Of a stretch of 43,114 bases of DNA, positions 8,782 to 17,047 are shown in pieces. The notes beneath the pieces are model-generated. The model did not search any database and was not told where the DNA came from. It saw only the letters and a program-made list of their open reading frames with translations. Numbering within the stretch: position 1 is the stretch's first letter; every line of letters starts with the position of its first letter. The position numbers and the translations under genes are program-made. Source of the stretch: Lachnospiraceae bacterium UBA4260 (GTDB taxonomy: Bacteria; Bacillota; Clostridia; Lachnospirales; Lachnospiraceae); NCBI GenBank assembly GCA_002395235.1, contig DGWK01000012.1, positions 1-43,114 on the forward strand, written 5' to 3'.

Positions 8782-9612
8782 GAAAAAATTCTATTGATCG
8801 ACGTTGACGGGACACTTGTCAACTACGAAAATCAGCTCCCGACCTCGGCTGTGGACGCAATTAGAAAAGCCCGGGCGAACGGACACAAAGTCTACATCTG
8901 CACGGGCCGCAGCAAGGCGGAAGTATATCCGAATCTCTGGAAAATCGGCTTGGACGGCATGATCGGCGGAAACGGCAGCTACGTAGAAGACCACGGCAAA
9001 GTAGTGATGCACCAGCTGATCACGAAGGAGCAGTGCACCCATGTCGTGGACTGGCTGCATGCGCGCGGATTGGAATTCTATCTGGAGAGCAACAACGGCC
9101 TGTTTGCCAGTGAGAATTTTGAGACGGCCGGCGAATCTGTCATCCAGCTGTATTCGGCCCGCAAGGGGAAGGCCGGGGCAGAGCAGCTGCGAGTGCGGGA
9201 TGTCTTTCCGGATATGATCTTCGGCGGAGAACTGTACCGGGACGATGTCAATAAGATCAGCTATATTTTGGGTAGTTATCAGGACTTCGAGGACGCCAAA
9301 AAGGAGTTCCCGGACCTTCAGAACGGGACCTGGGGCGGAGCCGGGGAGCTGGCGCTGTTCGGAGACCTGGGCGTCAAGGGAATCACAAAGGCGCACGCAG
9401 TGGAGTGCCTGCTGGAGTATCTCGGGGCAGACAGGGCGGACACGATCGCATTTGGAGATGCGAAAGTGGACATCCCGATGTTCGAGTGCTGCGCCCGCAG
9501 CGTCTGCATGGGCAGCGGCGGTGAAGAAGCCAAGGCGGCGGCGGACTATGTGACGGCGGGGGTCGATGAGGATGGGCTTTATAAGGCGTTTGAGTATTTG
9601 GGGTTGATTTGA
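8779..9612 (+). CDS. HAD-superfamily IIB (Cof-type) sugar phosphatase
   Basis: It is a cytoplasmic HAD phosphatase of the Cof/YidA type, expected to dephosphorylate sugar phosphates. Motif I is LLIDVDGTLV (nucleophile D and D+2 acid), motif II lies in ICTGRSK, and motif IV is IAFGDAKVDIPMFE. The large cap between residues ~85 and 185 fits class C2B. The length of 277 residues is normal. It follows the ABM gene after a hairpin and probably belongs to module 1, where it could relieve sugar-phosphate load. The exact substrate is unknown. Confidence 0.9.
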   Translation: MEKILLIDVDGTLVNYENQLPTSAVDAIRKARANGHKVYICTGRSKAEVYPNLWKIGLDGMIGGNGSYVEDHGKVVMHQLITKEQCTHVVDWLHARGLEFYLESNNGLFASENFETAGESVIQLYSARKGKAGAEQLRVRDVFPDMIFGGELYRDDVNKISYILGSYQDFEDAKKEFPDLQNGTWGGAGELALFGDLGVKGITKAHAVECLLEYLGADRADTIAFGDAKVDIPMFECCARSVCMGSGGEEAKAAADYVTAGVDEDGLYKAFEYLGLI

Positions 9613-9627
9613 GAATTGAGATTCTGG

Positions 9628-9667
9628 GAGTGCAATGCTACTGCGGGGTGCGGGAGGCTTTGCACTC
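9628..9667. other. Inverted repeat after the HAD gene
   Basis: GAGTGCAA (9628-9635) pairs with TTGCACTC (9660-9667). There is no U-tract. The rest of 9613-9738 shows only further TGCA-rich palindromic sequence and no gene. Confidence 0.4.
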
Positions 9668-9738
9668 GCCCATTTCCCTGCATTTGCAATGCATTCCCGA
9701 CCAGCTAAATGAGACAGCGTCATGTTTACGAGCAGGTG

Positions 9739-9778
9739 TTGACCGGGACCATGTAATCGGATAATATACAATGTATAT
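9739..9778 (+). promoter_or_regulatory. mazEF promoter with operator palindrome
   Basis: TTGACC (9739-9744), a 17-bp spacer and TAATAT (9762-9767). A perfect palindrome ATATACA-A-TGTATAT (9764-9778) overlaps the -10 box, the expected place for autorepression by the MazE/MazEF complex. Confidence 0.75.
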
Positions 9779-9828
9779 ACAGCATGCGGTCGGTTTAGAC
9801 GAAGTAAAATGCAAAAAAGGAGCATAAC

Positions 9829-10074
9829 ATGGAAATACAGCTCGTAAAGTGGGGAAACGGACAGGGAATACGCATTCCCAAGCTGGTCTTACAGGAACTG
9901 AATATAGCGGTAAATGACACACTCAGCATGGAAGTTCATGGAGAACAGATTATTATTGAAAAAGTGAAGTTTAAGCATCGGTCACTGGAAGAACGTGCCC
10001 GCGCCTACGGTGGAAAACTAGGTCCGTACACAGAATATGACTGGGGAGAACCGAAGGGACGTGAGATATGGTGA
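9829..10074 (+). CDS. mazE: MazE-type antitoxin (AbrB/SpoVT fold)
   Basis: This is the antitoxin of a type II toxin-antitoxin pair. The first ~50 residues form the swapped-hairpin AbrB DNA-binding domain (IQLVKWGNGQGIRIPKLVLQELNI, then DTLSMEVHGEQIIIEK). The acidic/aromatic C-terminal tail (ARAYGGKLGPYTEYDWGEPKGREIW) should wrap the toxin and block its active site. It is 81 residues long, with AAAAAAGGAG before the ATG. Its stop overlaps the toxin start by 7 nt. A palindrome over the promoter suggests autoregulation. The pair lies between unrelated operons, as mobile or stabilising TA modules often do. Confidence 0.93.
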   Translation: MEIQLVKWGNGQGIRIPKLVLQELNIAVNDTLSMEVHGEQIIIEKVKFKHRSLEERARAYGGKLGPYTEYDWGEPKGREIW

Positions 10075-10388
10075 TAGAATGTGCGCAGCAGGGAGACATT
10101 CTGTGGCTGGAAAAAGAAGAGCGGTACGTACTGGTGCTCAGCAGAGAATTCTTTAATGAGACAGGGCTCGCAGTGGTATGTCCGCTTAGTGAAAATGCGA
10201 ACCCGGACGCTTTGCATATTGGAATTACTTCTGACAAATATAACGGGACGGCTATGCTTGAACACTTGAGAAGTCTGGATCTGCAGGCCAGGTATTACCG
10301 GAAGATCTCCAGTATTTCCTATGAGCAGATTCAGGACATTTCAGATGCTGTACAGGGAATTTTTGATTACTACCCGCATTCCATTTGA
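10068..10388 (+). CDS. mazF: MazF/PemK-type endoribonuclease toxin
   Basis: The 106-residue MazF-fold mRNA interferase starts with QQGDILWLEKEERYVLVLS, in place of the family RGDI...DP..G.EQ.G.RPVLVLS, and continues with VVCPLSENANPDALHIGI, a shorter version of the family region, then LEHLRSLDLQARYYRKI. It should cleave RNA at specific short sites when the antitoxin is degraded. The start overlaps the antitoxin stop (ATGGTGA), indicating translational coupling. The cleavage sequence cannot be predicted here. The canonical Arg of the N-terminal RGD segment is replaced by Gln, so activity should not be assumed. Confidence 0.9.
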   Translation: MVIECAQQGDILWLEKEERYVLVLSREFFNETGLAVVCPLSENANPDALHIGITSDKYNGTAMLEHLRSLDLQARYYRKISSISYEQIQDISDAVQGIFDYYPHSI

Positions 10389-10399
10389 CCATATAACAA

Positions 10400-10432
10400 A
10401 TAACACAGTGGGGAATATCCTCACTGTGTTAT
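10400..10432. terminator. Bidirectional terminator between mazF and the SGNH gene
   Basis: ATAACACAGTG pairs with CACTGTGTTAT around a GGGAATATCCT loop region. It lies between convergent genes and has T-rich flanks on both sides. Confidence 0.8.
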
Positions 10433-10444
10433 ATGCTTGTTTTC

Positions 10445-11176
10445 TCAAATCCTCCTCAGAAAGTCCTCAATAAACCATGACTCAAACTCATGAGCCCTGT
10501 CATTGGGATGCGTATTGGTGGGATAATCGACCGCCTGCTTAAGTTTTACTGCCTGTTTGACCTCCTCGGAGATATCCGGGTTCATAGAACGGATCATGAC
10601 GGGGGTAAAGCGGTCCCCGTTCATGTCGATGTAGGGCACTCCGAACTTTGTGGCCAGCTCAATCTGTGCAGTGCGATAAGCGGGTCTGTCGCATCCGTTG
10701 GAGACCATGATTCCAATGTGGGCGAAAGGACGGTTGACCAGCAGCCAGGAGAGCACTTCATTGTAAGCGCCGTAATAGGTGGCTGTTGTCTGATCATCAA
10801 TTGTTCCCAGCGGGATGATCCCTGTCGGATCTTCGCCGTCGCCGCCCTTGCCGTGTTCATGGTGAGAGTCGTTAATACCAAGGTAGATTGTGATATAGTC
10901 TACATCTTCGGGAATATTCCTGTAATAGCAGTCGGCTTGAGGGTCCGTCAGACTGTTGTGGAAGGTGCCGTCGGCAGGATAGGCGATGCATCTTCCGCCC
11001 AGAAAGAAGCTGACGAGTTCCATGTTGTTGCGCTCGGCGATCAGATAGGGATAGGCGATATTCTGACCCTTAAAGCGGCCTTTCCGGATCAGCGTTCCTG
11101 TGACGCCTGCCGTGAAGCTGTCGCCGCAGGCGGCCCATTTCTTTCCGTATAATGCGTTTCCGTTGTATGATTCCAT
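10445..11176 (-). CDS. SGNH/GDSL-family hydrolase
   Basis: It is a serine esterase or lipase-like hydrolase of the SGNH fold: block I AACGDSFTAG (nucleophile Ser), block III YLGINDSHH (the Asn) and block V NTHPNDRAHE (the catalytic His). No signal peptide is seen, so it should be cytoplasmic, perhaps deacetylating a sugar or small ester. The start at 11176 is preferred over 11209 because GGGAGGAATC lies directly upstream. The protein is 243 residues. It is transcribed alone, convergent to mazEF and divergent from the TSUP gene. The substrate cannot be inferred. Confidence 0.85.
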   Translation of the reverse strand: MESYNGNALYGKKWAACGDSFTAGVTGTLIRKGRFKGQNIAYPYLIAERNNMELVSFFLGGRCIAYPADGTFHNSLTDPQADCYYRNIPEDVDYITIYLGINDSHHEHGKGGDGEDPTGIIPLGTIDDQTTATYYGAYNEVLSWLLVNRPFAHIGIMVSNGCDRPAYRTAQIELATKFGVPYIDMNGDRFTPVMIRSMNPDISEEVKQAVKLKQAVDYPTNTHPNDRAHEFESWFIEDFLRRI

Positions 11177-11220
11177 GATTCCTCCCGTGATAATTCTGAT
11201 ATCATCCAAAGATGATTCAT

Positions 11221-11266
11221 AAAAAAGCAGGACTTTTCAAGTTTACGAAAAGGCCTGCTTTTTTTC
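11221..11266. terminator. Terminator-like hairpin between divergent genes
   Basis: AAAAAAGCAGG-CTTTTC pairs with GAAAAG-CCTGCTTTTTT; both strands end in a U-tract. Its position upstream of two divergent genes is odd. It would act as a leader attenuator for whichever gene has its promoter on the far side. Confidence 0.75.
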
Positions 11267-11353
11267 AAGCACTATTTGTGGTATCTTGTACGAGGCGCAG
11301 AAAATGCACTGCCAGCCATTCAATATCCAGTCAGAATTCGGGAGCAAAACACA

Positions 11354-12133
11354 ATGATCATATCAACCATAATAGAAACGCTGCTTAAATACTGGCCGGT
11401 CTTTCCGGCCGTTTTTGTCGCCGGAATCGTGGACGCGATCGCCGGAGGCGGGGGCCTGATCACCCTGCCTGTCTACATGCTGGTCGGCCTGTCGCCCCAC
11501 GAGGCGATCGGGACCAACAAGATGAGTTCCTGCATGGGAACGACGACCGCGACCTACCGCTTTGCCAGGGAAGGGTATATAAATTTTCGCCTGGCGGTCT
11601 TCGCAGTAGTTTTCGCACTGGCGGGCTCTTATACGGGCGCCCACATCAGCCTGCTCATCAGCAATGAATCGTTCAAAGTATTGATGCTTTTTATTCTTCC
11701 CGTCACAGCCTGGTTCGTACTTCGGACCAAAAACTTCGATGTGGAGAGAAAGCCTTACAGCTTTAAAAAGACATGTTTCCTGAGCTGTCTGATCGCATTT
11801 GTGATCGGCGCCTACGACGGGTTCTACGGGCCTGGGGCAGGAACTTTCCTGATCCTGCTGCTCACCTCGGTGGCCCACCTGACCCTGAAGGAGGCAAACG
11901 GCCTGACCAAAGCAATTAACATGACAACAAACGTGACTTCCCTGGCAGTGTTCCTCTATAATGGAACTGTGCTGCTCCCGCTGGGCATTATGGCGGGCCT
12001 GTGCAATGTCGCGGGAAACTGGATCGGCGTCTCTTTCTTTGACAAAAAGGGCGGAGCAGTTGTCAAGCCGGTCATGCTGCTGGTGTTGACCGTATTCCTT
12101 ATTAAGACGATCATGGAACTTATTGGAGCATAA
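11354..12133 (+). CDS. TSUP-family (TauE/SafE) membrane transporter
   Basis: It is an integral membrane protein with about eight hydrophobic segments in two homologous halves, typical of the TauE/SafE sulfite/organic-anion exporter family. The diagnostic N-half motif is AGIVDAIAGGGGLITLPVYMLVGLSPHEAIGTNK, and the C-half equivalent is GAYDGFYGPGAGTFLILLLT followed by EANGLTKAINMTTN. ATG 11354 is chosen because GGGAG precedes it and translation then starts just before the first membrane segment; an earlier in-frame start at 11276 adds a non-membrane tail. The substrate is unknown; family members move sulfite, sulfoacetate, taurine breakdown products or other small anions. Confidence 0.9.
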   Translation: MIISTIIETLLKYWPVFPAVFVAGIVDAIAGGGGLITLPVYMLVGLSPHEAIGTNKMSSCMGTTTATYRFAREGYINFRLAVFAVVFALAGSYTGAHISLLISNESFKVLMLFILPVTAWFVLRTKNFDVERKPYSFKKTCFLSCLIAFVIGAYDGFYGPGAGTFLILLLTSVAHLTLKEANGLTKAINMTTNVTSLAVFLYNGTVLLPLGIMAGLCNVAGNWIGVSFFDKKGGAVVKPVMLLVLTVFLIKTIMELIGA

Positions 12134-12176
12134 CACAGGGGGGACATCCCCCACCGATGTTTACGATACACATGCT

Positions 12177-13511
12177 TTAGCGCTTATTGGACCTGATCCA
12201 GATTTTCTGCTCCTGCGCGGCGCGGATCAGCTCATCCCTGAAATCGGGGTGCGCGATGCTGATCAGCATTTCCGCTCTTTCCCAGGTGGTGCGTCCTGTC
12301 AGGTTGACGGCGCCAAATTCAGTGACAATGTAATAGCTCTGGCTGCGGGGATTCGTCACGATCTCCCCGTTAAAGTGCGGCATGATCCGGGAAGTGATCG
12401 TGCCGTCTTTTTGTTTGTGGGTAGAAGTCATGCAGATGAACGCCTTACCGCCCCGGCTCATTGCGGCCCCGGTCAGATAGTCCAGCGAACCGCCGGTCCC
12501 GCTGATATGCCGGAAGCCCGCGCTCTCGGCGTTTACCTGCCCGTAGAGATCCACGGAGATGCAGCTGTTGACGGAGATCATATTCTGGTGCTTGGCGATC
12601 GTCTCTGCCGCGTTGACATACTCCAGTGGTTCGATGATGACGCCCGGATTGCGGTCCACCCAGTCGTAAAGCGGAGCGGACCCGAAAACCATGCCGGTGA
12701 CGCCCTTGTCAGGCTGGTAAGTCTTGCGGCGGTTTGTCAGTTTCCCTGCCTTGAAAAGCTCATAGTAGGCATCTCCGCACAACTCCGTGTGCATGCCCAG
12801 GTCCGTGACATCGGACTCTGAGAGCCTTGCGCCGATCACGCCGGGAAGAGAGCCGATGCCGAGCTGCAGCGTCGCACCGCTCCGGATGTAGGGAATGATA
12901 TGGTCGGCAATCCTGGACTCCGCTTCGGAAGGAGGCGCGATCGGCAATTCCGGGAGCGGAGGATGTTCGCCCTCTACGACGCAGTCGATCTCGGATATAT
13001 GAATGCTTTCGTCGAACCCCCCGTAAATGTAGGGCAGGTGCTCGTTGATCTCGAGAATCACGATGTCCGCGTCGCGGAGGATCCCTTTGGCGATGCCTGC
13101 AGCGCAGGAGAGGTTAAAGTAGCCGTGCCTGTCCATTGGAGTGGCACACATCATCGCTACGTTTACCTTAAGGAAATGGCGGTAGTAGGGCACCACGTTC
13201 CGGAAGATCATCGGAATGTAATTGCACAGACCTCGGTCGCTCAGCTTCCGCTCATAGGCGGAGCAGTGCCAGCTGTTGTAGATGAAGTGCTCCCGCAAGG
13301 GGTCGCATTCTGCGATCTCCACCGGGCCAAAAGCCAGATTGCCGCGGACTTTGACATCGGTCAGTTCATCGCGGCGGGCGGCCAGCGCTCTGTCGAGAAG
13401 GGTAGGGAAGCAGACATTGGTGCCGTAGTCCACCCAGTCTCCGCTCTTGACACAGCGGACTGCCTGTTCCGGAGTTTTTAATTTTCTGCGGTATTCGTCG
13501 TAGTAATTCAT
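12177..13511 (-). CDS. Acetyl-CoA hydrolase/transferase family CoA-transferase
   Basis: It is a family I CoA-transferase of the butyryl-CoA:acetate / 4-hydroxybutyrate CoA-transferase group. Seen are the N-terminal AEQAVRCVKSGDWVDYG-like segment, LQLGIGSLPGVIGARL (CoA binding), LGMHTELCGDAYYEL with the probable catalytic Glu, and GTGGSLDYLTGAAMSRGGKAF. It is 444 residues, full length. The likely role is exchange of CoA between an acyl-CoA and acetate during fermentation. The start codon overlaps the stop of the upstream DeoR-type regulator (ATGA), so the two are translationally coupled and probably co-regulated. Specificity (butyrate, 4-hydroxybutyrate, others) cannot be fixed by eye. Confidence 0.88.
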   Translation of the reverse strand: MNYYDEYRRKLKTPEQAVRCVKSGDWVDYGTNVCFPTLLDRALAARRDELTDVKVRGNLAFGPVEIAECDPLREHFIYNSWHCSAYERKLSDRGLCNYIPMIFRNVVPYYRHFLKVNVAMMCATPMDRHGYFNLSCAAGIAKGILRDADIVILEINEHLPYIYGGFDESIHISEIDCVVEGEHPPLPELPIAPPSEAESRIADHIIPYIRSGATLQLGIGSLPGVIGARLSESDVTDLGMHTELCGDAYYELFKAGKLTNRRKTYQPDKGVTGMVFGSAPLYDWVDRNPGVIIEPLEYVNAAETIAKHQNMISVNSCISVDLYGQVNAESAGFRHISGTGGSLDYLTGAAMSRGGKAFICMTSTHKQKDGTITSRIMPHFNGEIVTNPRSQSYYIVTEFGAVNLTGRTTWERAEMLISIAHPDFRDELIRAAQEQKIWIRSNKR

Positions 13512-14263
13512 ATGGTTAACACCTCAATTCCGCGGGCGGCAAGTTCATCGATTATGCGCGCTTCGATCTTTTGGTCTGTGATGACGGCCTTCACCTGGTC
13601 CTTCAGATTCATCGGCACAGTGCTGTGCCTTTCAAATTTCTCCGATTCCGTCAGGACGATGACCTGGTCCGCCTGCCTCGCCATGTCGCGGACGGCCTGC
13701 GCGCGCATCTGGTCCTGATTGGTGAAGCCGGCCTTCGCGGACCAGCCGTCCACGCCTATAAAGAAGCGGTCGACCCAGAAATTCTCCGCGCATTGGCGGA
13801 CCATGGGACCGACCATGACCTGCGCGTCCTGCTGGTAAATGCCGCCCAGAAGAATGATCTGGAAATCGGAGGAGCGGCGGATATAGTCGGCGATAAAGGC
13901 GCTGTTGGTGATAATGGTGATCCCGCTTCGAAGTTCTGTCAGCGCCGCGGCCAGCAGCGCACAGCAGCTGCCGCTCTCGATCATGATAGTGTCGCCGTCC
14001 TTTACAAGCTCTGCCGCGCGCAGCGCTATTTTTTTCTTTTCCTCGTAGTGATAAGCCAGGCGCCCCTTGATATCATCTGTGCTGGACAGCACGGCGAAGC
14101 CGTGCTCCCTGGTGACCAGGCCCTGTTCTTCCATGGCGTCCAGGTCCTTGCGGACAGTGACCTGGGAGATGCCCAGATGCGCCGCGATCTCGGCGACTTC
14201 TATTCTCTTTTCTTTTACTAAAAGCTCCAGAATCCGGCCGGTGCGGTCTTCTTTTCTGCGCAT
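13508..14263 (-). CDS. DeoR/GlpR-family transcriptional regulator
   Basis: The N-terminal winged helix-turn-helix (RTGRILELLVKEKRIEVAEIAAHLGISQVTVRKDLDAMEEQGLVTREHG) is typical of DeoR. The C-terminal DeoRC sensor domain (DTIMIESGSCCALLAAAL, ITIITNSAFIADYI, VDRFFIGVDGWSAKAGFTN) normally binds a phosphorylated sugar or similar metabolite. The start at 14263 is preferred over upstream codons because GAGGAGGAATC lies in front of it. It is 251 residues, normal length. Four-base overlap with the CoA-transferase start shows a two-gene operon, so the regulator probably controls that gene and itself. The effector is unknown. Confidence 0.92.
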   Translation of the reverse strand: MRRKEDRTGRILELLVKEKRIEVAEIAAHLGISQVTVRKDLDAMEEQGLVTREHGFAVLSSTDDIKGRLAYHYEEKKKIALRAAELVKDGDTIMIESGSCCALLAAALTELRSGITIITNSAFIADYIRRSSDFQIILLGGIYQQDAQVMVGPMVRQCAENFWVDRFFIGVDGWSAKAGFTNQDQMRAQAVRDMARQADQVIVLTESEKFERHSTVPMNLKDQVKAVITDQKIEARIIDELAARGIEVLTI

Positions 14264-14302
14264 ATAGGGATTCCTCCTCGATGAATTCTGTTTGTAATTT
14301 GA

Positions 14303-14311
14303 ATTATAGCA
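14303..14311 (-). promoter_or_regulatory. Extended -10 promoter of the DeoR/CoA-transferase operon
   Basis: Read on the minus strand, TGC-TATAAT forms an extended -10 box about 40 nt upstream of the deoR-type start; the -35 is weak. The rest of 14312-14493 is AT-rich and shows no gene. Confidence 0.55.
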
Positions 14312-14493
14312 TGTATGCGATGGAATTACGTGAGTATTCTTACGTTCACAAGTAATGAGGGGTGTTGTTTTTAAGTGATAATCTGCAAGGAGCAAATTTT
14401 CAATTAAAAAAATGAAAAAAAGTTAGGCGCAATCAGGAAAAATCAGAATAGCGATTATCAGGCCCCTTAAGAAGCTAATACATCGATAGTCCG

Positions 14494-15003
14494 TTGTCAG
14501 GAACTCTGCATATTTCAACGATTAAAGGAAAGACGCGTTATTACCACAGTTATCTTGACCAAGAGGGAAATAAACAGCTGAAATACTTATCCGCCGCGAA
14601 GGAAGGCAACAAGATCATGGAATTGGCGCAGCACAGCTATAATGCAGCGTTTCTGAAGACGGCAACGGATCAGTTGAAAGCGGTGAGAAGGGCACTTAAC
14701 AGTATTGATGAGGATGCACTGGCTAATGTATTCGCTCTTCTTCACAGCGAGCGCAAAAAACTGATCACGCCTTTTGTTCCAGATGAAGACATGTTTGTTA
14801 GACAATGGGAGCAAGATGAATACCAGCCGGGATATTTCTTAGACCAGACACCACTAATACACAGTAATCGAGGCGAAAAGATCAGATTATATGAGAATAA
14901 TGGCATTTTTGTCGGGGAGCAGCTCATTCTTACGTTTGAATCTTCCGAACAACCTCTGGACAAAAGGGAATTAGAGCTGCTGATTGAGAAGTATTTAATT
15001 TGA
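14494..15003 (+). pseudogene. Remnant of a Lachnospiraceae nuclease-like family with core deleted
   Basis: The 169-residue frame begins KGKTRYYHSYLDQEGNKQLKYLSAAKEGNKI and ends LYENNGIFVGEQLILTFES..LDKRELELLIEKYL. From memory of this family, full members are ~300 residues and carry between these two ends a restriction-endonuclease-like core starting with a RSKSE-type segment. Here NRGEKIR jumps straight to LYENNGIF, so roughly 100 residues seem to be missing in frame. There is only a TTG start (14494) and an in-frame stop just upstream (14476), and no good ribosome site, so the 5' end is probably damaged too. I call it a pseudogene; a short accessory protein is the alternative. Confidence 0.6.
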
Positions 15004-15020
15004 TAAATCAAACCGTATTA

Positions 15021-15049
15021 TTGCCAAAATAGAGTAATATAACTATAAT
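15021..15049 (+). promoter_or_regulatory. Promoter of the XRE-Uma2 gene
   Basis: TTGCCA (15021-15026), a 17-bp spacer and TATAAT (15044-15049); the start codon follows 57 nt later. Confidence 0.75.
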
Positions 15050-15105
15050 TAATCCATAATAAAACCATTAATTTGCAATCGGTTTCAAAATGGACGGAGG
15101 ATACC

Positions 15106-15894
15106 ATGACAATAGAAGAAATGCAGCGAAGGAAAAGAGAGTTTGGATATAGCAACGAAAAACTGGCAGAGCTTTCAGGCGTGCCTCTGGGGACCGTGCA
15201 GAAGGTAATGAGCGGAAGTACGAAGAGCCCCAGGCAGGGAACATTGGAAGCACTGGCCAGAGCGCTGAGCGGTCAGAATGAGGGAGAGATTCAATATCCG
15301 GGCGAGATGATCGACGGGTGCGCCAGAATGCTCAGAGAGCCCTGGGACGCATATAGAGCAAGGAAAGAGGAGTATACAATTGAGGATATCCATGCTTTGC
15401 CGGAGGGCGTCAGGGCGGAGCTGATCGATGGGCAGATCTATTACATGGCAACGCCCACGAGAACGCATCAGAAGATTGTGGGCGAGATGCATCTTGCAGT
15501 TGCCGGTTATATCCGATCCCATGGGGGAGCGTGTGAAGTGTATATTCCGCCGTATGCAGTATATCTGAACGCAGATAACTCGACCTATCTGGAGCCGGAT
15601 CTGACGGTGATCTGTGATCCGTCCAAATCGGAGGATAAAGGCTGCGTGGGAGCGCCGGACTGGGTTGTTGAAGTCGTATCCCCTTCCTCGAAACGGATGG
15701 ACTATCTGCTCAAGCTTTTCAAATACCGCAACGCCGGCGTCCGCGAATATTGGATCATCAATCCGGAAAAGAGAGTCGTGTCGGTTTACAGCTGGAACGA
15801 CGGACATGAGTCAGCGGATATGTACTCTTTCGAGGATGAGATCCCTTCGGGGATCTATCCGGACCTGAAGATCCGGCTGGCGGATGTGGTTTAA
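15106..15894 (+). CDS. XRE helix-turn-helix fused to Uma2-family endonuclease domain
   Basis: Residues ~1-60 form an XRE-type DNA-binding domain (MQRRKREFGYSNEKLAELSGVPLGTVQKVMSG..LEALARAL). Residues ~95-262 are a Uma2/DUF820 domain with a PD-(D/E)XK-like core: LPEGVRAELIDGQIYYMATP, YLEPDLTVICD, DWVVEVVSPSSKRMDYLLKLFKYRNAGVREYWIINP. Asp in EPDL and Glu in VVEVVSPSS are the likely catalytic acids. ATG 15106 has ACGGAGG five bases upstream. The role is unknown; such proteins are common as scattered multi-copy genes in Firmicutes and may be regulators or defence-related nucleases. Confidence 0.88.
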   Translation: MTIEEMQRRKREFGYSNEKLAELSGVPLGTVQKVMSGSTKSPRQGTLEALARALSGQNEGEIQYPGEMIDGCARMLREPWDAYRARKEEYTIEDIHALPEGVRAELIDGQIYYMATPTRTHQKIVGEMHLAVAGYIRSHGGACEVYIPPYAVYLNADNSTYLEPDLTVICDPSKSEDKGCVGAPDWVVEVVSPSSKRMDYLLKLFKYRNAGVREYWIINPEKRVVSVYSWNDGHESADMYSFEDEIPSGIYPDLKIRLADVV

Positions 15895-15981
15895 CACAGG
15901 TGGGAAGTCTCCCGCCTCTATAGGCGGTGAGTTTGAAAGAAACTTTAGACCATCCGAAAAAGAAAGGAACGGTATCCGAAA

Positions 15982-16806
15982 ATGACAAAAAAGAAAGACA
16001 TCATTGAATCATATTCAATAGGGGAAGTGTCAACACTTTTACATCTCTCGAGGGATATGATCCGCTATTATGAAAAGCAAGGAGCGATCAGGGCAAGCAG
16101 AGGAGCAGGGAATAACTATCGAAGGTATGATCCCATGGAAGTGTTCTGGCTCCTGGAAGCGATGCAGCACAAAAGCTGGGGGATTCCCATCAGTGATATT
16201 TCCGCGATACGAAATCATGAATATACAATGCACACGGAACAATTTCTGGGAGAAAAAGTGAATCATATCAGGAAGGATCTGCGTTTTCGGGAGTTACTCG
16301 CTGACAGACTGGATGAGCTTCGGACGAATATGTTGCTGAGCACAAGGAATATCGGATGTTTCTGGGTGGAGAACATACCTTCTGCTTATCACTGTCATTT
16401 AGTCACTGGTCACAGAGATGAATACGAACAGATCAATCTGTCTGAAAAGAGCAGTTCTTTCATTTTCTCTGACCGGCATCTTCCTTTTTTTGACAACGGG
16501 CTGATCGTGGAAGAGGACGGGGTGAACTGGGAAATGTGTGTGCAGGAGAAATATGTGGCTTCATTTGAGGAGGAGATACCCGATGATTTCACAAAAACTT
16601 GCGGAGGAGTTTGTCTTTGTACACATATTGATATAAGGGAAATCGGCAGTTTTAAGCAGGATATTTTTAGTGTTCTGCCCCAATATGCCGAGGAGCATGG
16701 GTTTCGCGTTCGAGACGGAGCCAAGGTCAGGGGCATTTTGCTGGGAAGAGGGTATGAAGACGGAGAATTCCGGAGGATTGTAAAGCTATTTCTCCCAATC
16801 TTATAA
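15982..16806 (+). CDS. MerR-family transcriptional regulator (module 2, first)
   Basis: The N-terminal MerR winged helix (YSIGEVSTLLHLSRDMIRYYEKQGAIRASRGAGNNYRRYDPMEVFWLLEAM) is followed by a coiled-coil helix and a ~150-residue effector domain of GyrI-like type (CFWVENIPSAYHCHLVTG, then WEMCVQEKYVASF). It is 274 residues. MerR proteins activate promoters with overlong 19-bp spacers by twisting the DNA; exactly such a promoter lies upstream of the next gene (16966-16996). It ends at its own strong terminator. The ligand is unknown; an aromatic aglycone or electrophile would suit the context. The ribosome site (AAAGGA) is rather far from the ATG. Confidence 0.9.
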   Translation: MTKKKDIIESYSIGEVSTLLHLSRDMIRYYEKQGAIRASRGAGNNYRRYDPMEVFWLLEAMQHKSWGIPISDISAIRNHEYTMHTEQFLGEKVNHIRKDLRFRELLADRLDELRTNMLLSTRNIGCFWVENIPSAYHCHLVTGHRDEYEQINLSEKSSSFIFSDRHLPFFDNGLIVEEDGVNWEMCVQEKYVASFEEEIPDDFTKTCGGVCLCTHIDIREIGSFKQDIFSVLPQYAEEHGFRVRDGAKVRGILLGRGYEDGEFRRIVKLFLPIL

Positions 16807-16814
16807 GGGCGGTC

Positions 16815-16843
16815 AAACCTTGGAAGAACTCCAAGGTTTTTTT
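16815..16843 (+). terminator. Terminator of the first MerR gene
   Basis: AAACCTTGGA pairs perfectly with TCCAAGGTTT, loop AGAAC, followed by a run of T. The remainder of 16844-17047 holds only the MerR-type promoter. Confidence 0.9.
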
Positions 16844-16965
16844 GATATGTCTGGATGGATATAAGCTAAGAGCCCCGGCTTGAATATGGAGGAATGATAA
16901 ATTAAGGCGTGGGACTGATGATCGATGTCGGAAGAATTGCCAAATGACGCTGCAACTTTTTGGCA

Positions 16966-16996
16966 TTGACCTTGGAATTATCCCATCCGTTATTAT
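16966..16996 (+). promoter_or_regulatory. MerR-type promoter (19-bp spacer) of the ene-reductase gene
   Basis: TTGACC (16966-16971) and TATTAT (16991-16996) are separated by 19 bp. The spacer contains a short dyad, TTGGA-ATTA-TCCCA. The 52 nt from the -10 box to the start include AGAGGAGG. Confidence 0.65.
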
Positions 16997-17047
16997 TTTC
17001 ACAAGAGATAAGCACCCTTTCAAAACCTAAGAGGAGGAAAAACGAAA

